A stretch of 7,614 bases of DNA from an uncultured Lachnospiraceae bacterium (GTDB taxonomy: Bacteria; Bacillota; Clostridia; Lachnospirales; Lachnospiraceae), in contig CAKRJK010000062.1 in assembly GCA_934351705.1 (NCBI GenBank), positions 1 through 7,614 on the forward strand, written 5' to 3'. Positions 1 to 6,554 of the stretch are shown piece by piece; position 1 is the first letter of the stretch; every line of letters starts with the position of its first letter. The notes below the pieces were generated by a model, which saw only the letters and a list, made by a program, of their open reading frames with translations, ran no database searches and had not been told where the DNA came from. The position numbers and the translations under genes were made by a program.

Positions 1-891
1 GGCGAAGACTGTGCCGCTTTAAAGCTGGCGGACGATGAAGTTTTTGTAATCTCCACAGATCCGATTACCGGAACGGCGACAGACATCGGAGAACTTGCAA
101 TCCAGATTACCGTCAATGATCTGGCGAGTTCGGGTGCAGAACCAATCGGGGTAATGCTGACGATGCTCTTACCGGAGAATGCAAGCGAAGAAGAATTAAA
201 GACGGTCATGTCACAGGTGGAGTCGGCTTGTGAAAAGAATCACATACAGGTTATGGGAGGGCATACCGAGGTGACCAAAGCGGTCAATCAGATTGTTATT
301 TCCGTGACAGGTGTGGCAAAGGTCAAAGAAGGCGGTCTGATATCCACAGCCTCGGCAGAGCCGGATATGGATATTCTTGTGACGAAGTGGATTGGAATAG
401 AGGGAACGGTGATTTTGGCAAAAGAGCGGGAGGCGGAGTTAAGCACCCGTTATGCGAAACCTTTTATAGAGTCGGCGAAGGCGTTCGACCGATATTTATC
501 AGTGTTACCGGAGGCCGCCACCGCCGTTAAGTCTGGCGTTGCTGCAATGCATGACATCACAGAGGGCGGTGTGTTTGGAGCACTCTGGGAACTTGCGGAG
601 GCATCTGGCGTCGGACTGGAAATTGATTTGAAGAAAATTCCGTTAAAACAGGAGACAGTAGAGATCTGTGAATATTTTGGCATTAGTCCGTATGAACTGA
701 TTTCCAGCGGTTCTATGCTGATGGCGGCAAAGGACGGAAACCGTCTGGTGATGGAACTGCAAAAGGCGAGAATCCCTGCGGTCATTATCGGAAAGGCGAC
801 CGCCGGAAATGACAGGATTTTACACAATGAGGACGAAACCAGATATTTAGAGCCCCCGAAAACGGATGAATTATATAAAGTTTTGGCATAG
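1..891 (+). CDS. AIR synthase-related / HypE-like protein (5' truncated)
   Basis: The frame is open from the first base of the window, so the gene begins upstream. 296 residues are visible, and I estimate that roughly 30-40 N-terminal residues are missing. The visible start, GEDCAALKL, resembles the metal/ATP-binding acidic motif of the PurM/HypE/SelD/ThiL superfamily. A GGHTEV motif near visible residues 86-91 belongs to the N-terminal AIRS domain. HDITEGG near 184-190 and the later SSGSML belong to the AIRS_C domain. The family binds ATP and phosphorylates or dehydrates small substrates. HypE proper ends in a conserved Pro-Arg-Ile-Cys whose cysteine carries the cyano group. This protein ends DELYKVLA, so it is probably not a working hydrogenase-maturation HypE, although such proteins are often annotated that way. 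The true substrate is unknown. It lies 26 nt upstream of an Lrp-type regulator on the same strand. Family assignment is solid; specific function is not. Confidence 0.85.
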   Translation, partial: GEDCAALKLADDEVFVISTDPITGTATDIGELAIQITVNDLASSGAEPIGVMLTMLLPENASEEELKTVMSQVESACEKNHIQVMGGHTEVTKAVNQIVISVTGVAKVKEGGLISTASAEPDMDILVTKWIGIEGTVILAKEREAELSTRYAKPFIESAKAFDRYLSVLPEAATAVKSGVAAMHDITEGGVFGALWELAEASGVGLEIDLKKIPLKQETVEICEYFGISPYELISSGSMLMAAKDGNRLVMELQKARIPAVIIGKATAGNDRILHNEDETRYLEPPKTDELYKVLA

Positions 892-917
892 TCCGAAACG
901 AATATTGGAGGAAGAGT

Positions 918-1400
918 ATGCGAGAAAAAATCTTAACATTTATAGAAAAAAACAGCAGAGTCGACTTAAAAGAGCTGGCAATCATGCTGGGTGTCAATGA
1001 GACAGACGTTTTGAATGAATTAGAGAGCATGGAAGCAGAGCACATCATCTGCGGTTATCACACACTGATCAACTGGGAAAAAACAGGAATCGAAAAAGTA
1101 ACCGCCATGATTGAAGTGCGTGTTACCCCACAGAGGGATATGGGATTTGATAAAGTGGCAGAACGCATTTACAAATATCCGGAAGTCAATGCGGTTTATC
1201 TGATCTCCGGCGGTTTTGACTTTATGGTTATCTTAGAGGGAAAAACCTTAAGAGAGATTGCACAGTTTGTCTCAGATAAACTGTCTACACTTGATTCCGT
1301 ACTCAGCACCAAGACCAACTTTATTTTGAAGAAATATAAAGATCACGGAACGATTATGAGTGCACCGAAAAAAGACGAAAGGATACATATGCTGCCATGA
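918..1400 (+). CDS. Lrp/AsnC-family transcriptional regulator
   Basis: This 160-residue protein has the two-part architecture of Lrp/AsnC regulators. Residues about 2-45 form a winged helix-turn-helix (SRVDLKELAIMLGVNETDV). Residues about 62-140 form the RAM/AsnC ligand-binding and oligomerisation domain, in which GGFDF at 98-102 corresponds to the family's usual Gly-x-(Tyr/Phe)-Asp-(Tyr/Phe) turn. Length matches the family (about 150-165). The start is supported by GGAGGA at 907-912, five bases before the ATG. Its stop codon shares the sequence ATGA (1397-1400) with the start of the aminotransferase, which implies translational coupling. Members usually sense amino acids and regulate amino-acid metabolism, often including neighbouring genes. 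Control of this operon or of the aminotransferase is inference only; I see no obvious operator in the short upstream gap. Confidence 0.92.
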   Translation: MREKILTFIEKNSRVDLKELAIMLGVNETDVLNELESMEAEHIICGYHTLINWEKTGIEKVTAMIEVRVTPQRDMGFDKVAERIYKYPEVNAVYLISGGFDFMVILEGKTLREIAQFVSDKLSTLDSVLSTKTNFILKKYKDHGTIMSAPKKDERIHMLP

Positions 1401-2569
1401 GAAACCCATTATCTCAAAGAATAGTAGAAATAGAACCATCCGGTATCCGTAAATTTTTCGACATTGTAAATGAGATGGACGATGCCATTTCACTTGGTGT
1501 CGGTGAGCCGGATTTTGATACACCGTGGCATATCAGAGATGAGGGAATCTATTCCTTAGAGCAGGGAAGAACCTTCTACACCTCGAATGCCGGATTAAAA
1601 GAATTAAAACAAGAAATTTCAAAATATATTTATCGGAAATGCGATGTTTCTTACGATTATGATAAAGAAATTATGGTTACTGTCGGAGGAAGCGAGGCGA
1701 TTGACATTGCAATGCGTGCCATGCTTGATCCGGGAGATGAAGTATTGATCCCGCAGCCAAGCTATGTCTCCTATGAGCCGTGTGCAATTTTAGCAAACGG
1801 AGTTCCGGTCATTATCGAGTTAAAAGAAGAAAATGAATTCCGCCTGACAAAAGAGGAATTAGAGGCGGCAATCACACCAAAGACAAAGCTTTTGGTCCTG
1901 CCTTTCCCGAACAATCCTACGGGAGCAGTCATGGAGAAAAAAGACTTAGAGGCAATCCGGGAGGTCATCATAGAGCATGATCTGTTCGTGATCAGTGATG
2001 AGATTTATTCCGAGCTTACTTATCTGGATGAGAAGCACGTCACCATCGCATCCCTGCCGGGAATGAAAGAGAGAACCGTGTTGATTAATGGATTTTCAAA
2101 GGCGTATGCTATGACGGGATGGCGTTTGGGCTATGCCTGTGCGCCTGCAAATATCTTAAGCCAGATGTTAAAAATACATCAGTTTGCTATTATGTGCGCA
2201 CCGACCACAAGCCAGTATGCGGCTGTTTCCGCACTTCGGAACGGCGATGAGGATGTGGAGAGAATGCGTGAGGAATATAACGGCAGAAGAAGATATTTGG
2301 TACACCGTTTTAAGGAGATGGGATTACAGTGCTTTGAACCGTATGGAGCATTCTATATTTTCCCGTCCATTCAGGAATTCGGAATGACATCCGAAGAATT
2401 TGCAAACCGTTTCCTGCAGGAAGAAAAGGTAGCGGTTGTACCGGGAACTGCATTCGGAGCGTGTGGTGAGGGATTCCTTCGAATCTCCTACGCGTATTCG
2501 TTAGAGAATCTAAAAGAAGCACTGGGACGTTTGGAGCATTTTATCAAGCGTCTGAGAGAGGAAGCATAA
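1397..2569 (+). CDS. PLP-dependent class I/II aminotransferase
   Basis: This is a 390-residue fold-type I aminotransferase of the AAT I-alpha group. Recognisable elements are a Tyr-Thr-Ser-Asn-Ala-Gly-Leu stretch at 61-67, the cofactor-side NNPTG at 172-176, SDEIY at 200-204 (Asp201 should pair with the pyridine nitrogen), SKAYAMTGWR at 234-243 with Lys235 as the Schiff-base lysine and Arg243 at the PLP phosphate, and FLRISYA at 360-366 with Arg362 as the expected substrate-carboxylate arginine. All key residues are present, so the enzyme should be active. Substrate cannot be fixed from sequence; aspartate, aromatic and branched-chain or alanine specificities all occur in this group. The ATG sits inside the ATGA overlap with the upstream regulator's stop, so translation probably depends on reinitiation. 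One base separates its TAA from trmL. It may act in amino-acid metabolism under the adjacent Lrp-type regulator (inference). Confidence 0.93.
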   Translation: MRNPLSQRIVEIEPSGIRKFFDIVNEMDDAISLGVGEPDFDTPWHIRDEGIYSLEQGRTFYTSNAGLKELKQEISKYIYRKCDVSYDYDKEIMVTVGGSEAIDIAMRAMLDPGDEVLIPQPSYVSYEPCAILANGVPVIIELKEENEFRLTKEELEAAITPKTKLLVLPFPNNPTGAVMEKKDLEAIREVIIEHDLFVISDEIYSELTYLDEKHVTIASLPGMKERTVLINGFSKAYAMTGWRLGYACAPANILSQMLKIHQFAIMCAPTTSQYAAVSALRNGDEDVERMREEYNGRRRYLVHRFKEMGLQCFEPYGAFYIFPSIQEFGMTSEEFANRFLQEEKVAVVPGTAFGACGEGFLRISYAYSLENLKEALGRLEHFIKRLREEA

Positions 2570-2570
2570 G

Positions 2571-3071
2571 ATGGCAAAGTTAAATATTGTTCTGTTTGAG
2601 CCGGAAATTCCGGCAAATACGGGGAATATCGGAAGAACCTGCGTTGCGACAGGAACAAAATTACATTTGATAGAGCCGTTGGGCTTCAGTTTGAGTGAAA
2701 AAGCGATCAAAAGAGCCGGAATGGATTACTGGTCAGATTTAGAAGTAGAGCGCTATGTGAACTATCAGGATTTTTTAGAAAAAAATCCAAACGCAAAGAT
2801 TTATATGGCAACGACAAAGGGAAAACACGTATATACAGAGGTTTCCTATGAATCGGATTGTTATATCATGTTCGGAAAAGAAAGTGCGGGAATCCCGGAA
2901 GAAATACTGGTTGAACACCCGGAAAACTGTATCCGAATCCCGATGATAGGCGAGACGCGTTCTTTGAATCTGTCAAACTCTGTGGCGATTGTTCTTTATG
3001 AAGCATTGCGTCAGAATCAGTTTGACCACATGAAATTAGAGGGAGAACTTCACCGGCTGAAGTGGAAATAA
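2571..3071 (+). CDS. trmL: tRNA (cytidine(34)-2'-O)-methyltransferase TrmL
   Basis: This 166-residue SPOUT-class RNA methyltransferase matches the single-domain TrmL length of about 155-170. The three SPOUT motifs are present: NTGNIGRTC at 17-24, FGKESAGIP at 101-109, and IPM followed by SLNLSNSVAIVLYEALRQ at 123-148. These form the trefoil knot that binds S-adenosylmethionine. TrmL methylates the 2'-OH of the wobble nucleotide (C or cmnm5U at position 34) in certain leucine tRNAs, acting in the cytosol as a dimer. A GAGAGGAAG stretch at 2555-2563, inside the end of the aminotransferase gene, serves as ribosome binding site, and only one base separates the two genes. SpoU-type methyltransferases such as TrmH are usually longer with an N-terminal extension, so TrmL is the better call. 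Confidence 0.93.
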   Translation: MAKLNIVLFEPEIPANTGNIGRTCVATGTKLHLIEPLGFSLSEKAIKRAGMDYWSDLEVERYVNYQDFLEKNPNAKIYMATTKGKHVYTEVSYESDCYIMFGKESAGIPEEILVEHPENCIRIPMIGETRSLNLSNSVAIVLYEALRQNQFDHMKLEGELHRLKWK

Positions 3072-3080
3072 GAGGACACT

Positions 3081-3929
3081 ATGGGAATTATCAAGACAAG
3101 TCAGTTAATTCATGATTACATACACCGTGACGAAGAGGGAAATGTAGAATCCATCGAGAGCGCGTTGGCGGGAGTGGATATTGATATTGAAAAAGGACAG
3201 TTCGTGGCAATCCTAGGTCATAACGGTTCGGGAAAATCCACACTGGCAAAACACATGAACGCGATTTTAAAACCGACAGAGGGAACGATGTGGGTTGACG
3301 GGATGGATACGTCCGAGGATGAGAATGTCTGGGATATCCGGCAGAATGCGGGCATGGTATTCCAGAATCCGGACAACCAGATCATTGCGAGTATCGTAGA
3401 AGAAGATGTGGGATTCGGTCCTGAGAATATGGGGGTGCCGACAGACGAAATCTGGCAGCGTGTGGAGGAAAGTCTGGAGGCAGTCGGAATGCTCAAGTTC
3501 CGCACGCACTCGCCAAACAAACTTTCCGGCGGACAAAAGCAAAGAGTTGCCATTGCAGGTGTTGTGGCAATGCAGCCGGATTGTATTATTCTGGACGAGC
3601 CGACGGCAATGCTGGACCCGAACGGACGAAAAGAAGTCATAAAGACCGCACATCTTTTGAATCAGAAAAAGGGCGTCACCATCATACTAATCACGCATTA
3701 TATGGAAGAAGTCGTTGATGCGGACAAGGTCTTTGTCATGGATAAAGGAAAAGTTGTGATGGAGGGAACTCCGCGGGAGATATTTTCACAGGTCGATACG
3801 TTAAAAAAATATCGCCTGGATGTACCGCAGGTGACACTTCTGGCGGACGAGCTTCGCAAAGCGGGATTGCCGATTCCGGCAGGAATTTTGCGGAGAGAAG
3901 AATTGGTACAGGAATTATGTAAACTCTAA
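3081..3929 (+). CDS. ecfA1: ECF transporter ATPase EcfA1
   Basis: This is a 282-residue ABC ATPase with a full set of motifs: Walker [10 protein letters not shown] at 46-54, Q-loop glutamine at 95 in VFQNPDNQ, signature LSGGQKQR at 148-155, Walker B IILDEP at 169-174 with catalytic Glu173, and the switch histidine His206. The D-loop reads AMLDP, the pattern usual in EcfA1 as opposed to AGLDP in EcfA2. It pairs with EcfA2 and EcfT to form the energizing module of a group II energy-coupling-factor transporter, which drives interchangeable S components for vitamins or metal ions. The start is preceded by AGAGGA at 3071-3076, which overlaps the last base of the trmL stop codon. The C-terminal region of about 50 residues after the ATPase core is typical of EcfA proteins. 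Both ATP sites appear intact. Confidence 0.95.
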   Translation: MGIIKTSQLIHDYIHRDEEGNVESIESALAGVDIDIEKGQFVAILGHNGSGKSTLAKHMNAILKPTEGTMWVDGMDTSEDENVWDIRQNAGMVFQNPDNQIIASIVEEDVGFGPENMGVPTDEIWQRVEESLEAVGMLKFRTHSPNKLSGGQKQRVAIAGVVAMQPDCIILDEPTAMLDPNGRKEVIKTAHLLNQKKGVTIILITHYMEEVVDADKVFVMDKGKVVMEGTPREIFSQVDTLKKYRLDVPQVTLLADELRKAGLPIPAGILRREELVQELCKL

Positions 3930-3940
3930 CAGGTGAGACA

Positions 3941-4789
3941 ATGTCAATTATTTTAGATAAAGTAAATTATGTATACAGTGCGGATACCGCATATGCAATA
4001 CATGCCTTAAAGGATATTAACCTAAAAATTGAAGATGGAGAATTTATCGGGATTATCGGACATACCGGTTCGGGAAAATCCACGCTGATACAGCATTTGA
4101 ACGGATTGACAAAGGCAACTTCAGGCGGAATCTACTATAACGGTGAAGATATTTACGATAAGGATTACGATCTGCGAAGTCTCCGCAACAAGGTCGGATT
4201 GGTGTTCCAGTACCCGGAGCATCAGTTGTTTGAGACAACCGTGTTTGATGATGTGTGCTTCGGACCGCTCAATCAGGGAGTCGGAAAGGAGCAGGCACAG
4301 CTTCGTGCATTTGCGGCACTGCGTGATGTAGGATTTCCGGAAGAGATGTATTACTATTCTCCGTTTGATCTGTCGGGCGGACAAAAGCGACGGGTTGCGA
4401 TAGCGGGAGTACTGGCGATGAAACCGGAGGTGCTGATCTTAGATGAGCCGACGGCGGGATTGGATCCGAAAGGACGGGATGAAATCTTAGATCAGGTTGC
4501 AAAGCTCCACAGAGAGCAGGGAATCACCGTCATTCTGGTATCACACAGTATGGAAGATGTTGCAAAATACGTGGGACGTATCATTGTGATGAATCAGGGA
4601 GAAGTGATGTTTGACAATACGCCGCGCGAAGTATTCCGTCATTATAAAGAATTGGAGAGTGTCGGTCTTGCAGCACCACAGGTCACTTATCTGATGAATG
4701 AATTGCTGGAGGCGGGTGTTCCTGTCAGCACAAGTGCAACTACGGTTGCAGAGGCAAAAGAAGAAATTTTGAAAAAGTTGGGACGATAA
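3941..4789 (+). CDS. ecfA2: ECF transporter ATPase EcfA2
   Basis: This is the second ATPase of the module, also 282 residues. Motifs are Walker A GHTGSGKST at 40-48, Q-loop glutamine 90 in VFQYPEHQLF, signature LSGGQKRR at 144-151, Walker B LILDEP at 165-170 with catalytic Glu169, D-loop AGLDP, and switch histidine His202. The FQYPEHQLF and AGLDP forms fit EcfA2 rather than EcfA1. It would form a heterodimer with the preceding EcfA1 under EcfT at the cytoplasmic face of the membrane. The gap after ecfA1 is 11 bases and holds AGGTGAG (3931-3937) as ribosome binding site. The paralogues are clearly diverged outside the motifs, consistent with an old duplication and not a recent one. No catalytic residue is missing. 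Confidence 0.95.
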   Translation: MSIILDKVNYVYSADTAYAIHALKDINLKIEDGEFIGIIGHTGSGKSTLIQHLNGLTKATSGGIYYNGEDIYDKDYDLRSLRNKVGLVFQYPEHQLFETTVFDDVCFGPLNQGVGKEQAQLRAFAALRDVGFPEEMYYYSPFDLSGGQKRRVAIAGVLAMKPEVLILDEPTAGLDPKGRDEILDQVAKLHREQGITVILVSHSMEDVAKYVGRIIVMNQGEVMFDNTPREVFRHYKELESVGLAAPQVTYLMNELLEAGVPVSTSATTVAEAKEEILKKLGR

Positions 4790-4790
4790 T

Positions 4791-5606
4791 ATGTTACGAG
4801 ATATTACAATAGGACAATACTATCCGGCAGATTCTGTCATTCATAAATTAGATCCGAGAGTAAAATTGTTTGCGACGCTGCTCTTTGTCATTTCGCTGTT
4901 TACGTTCCGAAATGTCTGGGGATTTCTGGTGGCAACGATTTTTATGTTTGGATTCATCCACTTTTCAAAAGTGCCTTTGAAATATATGGTAAAGGGATTG
5001 AAGGCAATCGTGGTGTTGATGATCATCACGGCGATCTTTAATCTGTTTTTGACAAACGGAAAAGTGCTGGTATCTTTCTGGGTATTTAAGATTACCTATG
5101 AGGGAGTACGCAATGCGGTATTAATGTCCATTCGTTTGATTTATCTGATTCTGGGAACGTCAGTCATGACTTTGACAACGACACCGAATGAATTGACGGA
5201 CGGAATGGAAAAAGCATTGAAGCCGCTAAATAAGATTCATGTTCCGGTACATGAGATTGCAATGATGATGTCCATTGCACTTCGTTTCATTCCGATCCTT
5301 GTGGAGGAGACAGATAAGATTATGCGGGCACAGATGGCGCGTGGAGCGGATTTTGAGACAGGCGGTATTATCAAAAAGGCAAAAAATATGATACCGTTGC
5401 TGGTGCCGCTTTTTGTATCGGCGTTTCGACGTGCGAATGATCTGGCGATGGCAATGGAGGCAAGATGTTACCGTGGCGGTGACGGGCGAACCAAGATGAA
5501 ACCGCTCACCTATGCTACAAGGGATTACAAGGCGTATGGAATCATCATACTTTATTTTGTGATCATGATGGTGCTGCGTTTTGCAGTCAAGAGCGGAACT
5601 TTTTAG
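4791..5606 (+). CDS. ecfT: ECF transporter transmembrane protein EcfT
   Basis: This 271-residue integral membrane protein has hydrophobic segments near residues 25-58 (probably two helices), 68-88, 107-127, 198-212 and 249-265. The cytoplasmic region between the third or fourth helix and the C-terminus carries the coupling helices. The first Ala-Arg-Gly motif that docks the ATPases is ARG at 183-185; the second site reads ARC at 224-226, followed by YRGGDGR. It links the EcfA1-EcfA2 pair to S components. Only one base separates its ATG from the ecfA2 stop, and the upstream sequence offers just a weak GGGA (4780-4783), so translation is probably coupled to ecfA2. No S component gene is adjacent, as expected for a shared group II module. 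Confidence 0.95.
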   Translation: MLRDITIGQYYPADSVIHKLDPRVKLFATLLFVISLFTFRNVWGFLVATIFMFGFIHFSKVPLKYMVKGLKAIVVLMIITAIFNLFLTNGKVLVSFWVFKITYEGVRNAVLMSIRLIYLILGTSVMTLTTTPNELTDGMEKALKPLNKIHVPVHEIAMMMSIALRFIPILVEETDKIMRAQMARGADFETGGIIKKAKNMIPLLVPLFVSAFRRANDLAMAMEARCYRGGDGRTKMKPLTYATRDYKAYGIIILYFVIMMVLRFAVKSGTF

Positions 5607-5628
5607 GATATAAGATGGCGGTGTGAGA

Positions 5629-6393
5629 ATGAAGCGAGTCATGATGGTGGTTGCATATGACGGAACGGATTATTGCGGCTGGCAGATTCAGCCGAACGGC
5701 GAAACCATAGAGGGTGTTTTGAATCGGGAACTGACAAATCTTTTGGGAGAAGAGATTGTTGTGACCGGTGCGAGCAGAACGGATGCGGGAGTGCATTCCA
5801 ACGGAAATGTGGCAATTTTTGATACAGAGGCAAGAATGCCGGCGGATAAAATTTCATATGCGTTGAATCAAAGGCTGCCGGAGGATATCGTGGTACAGAA
5901 ATCGTTGGAGGTTGTGCCGGATTTTCATCCGCGCCGCTGCGAGAGCAGAAAGACCTATGAGTATCGGATATTGAACCGTGAATTCCGTGATCCTCTCCGA
6001 AGAAAAAACACGTATTTTTACTATCGGAAGTTGAATGTTGCCGCAATGCAGAAAGCTGCGGAGTATCTGGTTGGCGAGCACGATTTTAAAAGCTTCTGCT
6101 CAGTTAAGGCACAGGTTGAATCAACGGTACGCACCGTTTATGAGCTGTCGGTGGAAAAAAGCGACGACCTGATTACGATTCGCATTACCGGAAACGGTTT
6201 TTTATATAATATGGTTCGGATTATTGCCGGAACATTGATCCAAGCCGGACTGGGTGAAATACCGCCGCAGGAGACAGAACGCATTTTGAATGCGAGAAAT
6301 CGTGAAGCGGCAGGACCTACCGCACCTGCATGCGGATTAACGATGATAGGAATTGAATTTTTGGATTTCGATTTCATACAGAAAATTTCTTGA
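5629..6393 (+). CDS. truA: tRNA pseudouridine(38-40) synthase TruA
   Basis: This 254-residue TruA converts uridines 38, 39 and 40 of the tRNA anticodon stem to pseudouridine. The catalytic aspartate is Asp52 in GASRTDAGVH (47-56). Other family features are AYDGTDYCGWQ near 9-19, the RRCESRKTYEYRI region, FKSFCS, and the late GNGFLYNMVRI segment. Length fits the family (about 245-270). I chose ATG at 5629 because it gives the usual short MKRV-VVAYDG N-terminus; an in-frame GTG at 5623 would add only two residues, and both lie close behind a modest GGTG or GTGAG element. It begins 22 bases after ecfT, as in many Firmicutes. Its TGA stop at 6391-6393 is embedded in the -35 box of the next promoter, and no terminator separates it from rplM. 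Confidence 0.95.
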   Translation: MKRVMMVVAYDGTDYCGWQIQPNGETIEGVLNRELTNLLGEEIVVTGASRTDAGVHSNGNVAIFDTEARMPADKISYALNQRLPEDIVVQKSLEVVPDFHPRRCESRKTYEYRILNREFRDPLRRKNTYFYYRKLNVAAMQKAAEYLVGEHDFKSFCSVKAQVESTVRTVYELSVEKSDDLITIRITGNGFLYNMVRIIAGTLIQAGLGEIPPQETERILNARNREAAGPTAPACGLTMIGIEFLDFDFIQKIS

Positions 6394-6418
6394 CACACAA
6401 GGATGTGTGTACTATAAT
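6390..6418 (+). promoter_or_regulatory. Consensus housekeeping sigma promoter for rplM-rpsI
   Basis: TTGACA at 6390-6395 and TATAAT at 6413-6418 are exact consensus -35 and -10 hexamers, separated by the ideal 17 bases. Transcription should begin near the A or G at 6424-6425. The -35 box contains the TGA stop codon of truA. The position just upstream of two ribosomal protein genes, which need a high rate of expression, supports this as a real promoter. It gives rplM-rpsI their own transcript in addition to any read-through from the ecf-truA genes. Confidence 0.9.
6393..6410. repeat. Perfect 7-bp inverted repeat inside the rplM promoter
   Basis: ACACACA (6393-6399) and TGTGTGT (6404-6410) are perfect inverted repeats around a 4-base centre AGGA. 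They lie across the end of the -35 box and the spacer, ending two bases before the -10 box. The placement is what a repressor site would have, but the dinucleotide repeat also makes chance symmetry more likely. No regulator is identifiable from the window. A terminator role is unlikely because no T tract follows. Confidence 0.6.
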
Positions 6419-6423
6419 ATTTA

Positions 6424-6554
6424 AGTCTGACGTAGTCAAGAAATGAAACTCCATAGCCCCGGAGTGACATTTTACTATAAAACTAAGATACCGCACGGCA
6501 ATATTTTCGGACATTTCTATTGCCTAAGGTGAATGATTTTAAGGAGGTCAACCA
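6424..6554 (+). promoter_or_regulatory. Structured 5' leader of rplM, candidate L13 ribosomal protein leader
   Basis: About 130 untranslated bases lie between the predicted start of transcription and the rplM ATG. GGCAATA at 6497-6503 pairs perfectly with TATTGCC at 6518-6524 around a 14-base loop, and ACC at 6490-6492 can extend it with GGT at 6528-6530 across an internal loop. A smaller hairpin, ACTCC (6448-6452) with GGAGT (6461-6465), lies upstream. Firmicutes are known to carry an L13 leader RNA in front of rplM-rpsI, thought to mediate autoregulation by L13. Location and structure fit, but I cannot confirm a match to that model from memory. The large hairpin ends 10 bases before the ribosome binding site. 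Confidence 0.6.
6541..6547 (+). promoter_or_regulatory. Strong ribosome binding site of rplM
   Basis: AAGGAGG is a near-perfect anti-16S complement, placed 7 bases before the ATG at 6555. It is far stronger than the sites in the upstream ecf and truA genes, consistent with high expression of the ribosomal protein. Confidence 0.9.

Noticed and set aside
450..827. Minus-strand open frame of 125 codons opposite the AIR-synthase gene.
   Set aside because: The plus frame clearly encodes a known domain; the reverse frame shows no recognisable motif.
3218..3653. Long minus-strand open frames opposite ecfA1 (about 128-140 codons).
   Set aside because: They mirror a highly conserved ABC ATPase gene, have no family features or convincing ribosome binding site, and arise from codon bias.
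4106..4141. TTGACA followed by TATAAC inside ecfA2, resembling an internal promoter.
   Set aside because: The spacer is 24 bases, far beyond the 16-18 that the housekeeping sigma factor tolerates, and the site lies within a conserved coding region.
4611..4648. TTGACA followed by TATAAA near the end of ecfA2, a possible promoter for ecfT.
   Set aside because: The spacer is 26 bases, and the tight spacing of ecfA2 and ecfT argues for a shared transcript.
3081..4789. The two adjacent ATPases of identical length (282 residues) as a recent tandem duplication.
   Set aside because: Outside the nucleotide-binding motifs the sequences differ strongly, and the D-loop and Q-loop contexts match the separate, ancient EcfA1 and EcfA2 families.
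5226..6046. Minus-strand open frames across ecfT and truA.
   Set aside because: Compositionally odd His/Cys/Ser-rich translations opposite well-recognised genes, typical of antisense shadows.
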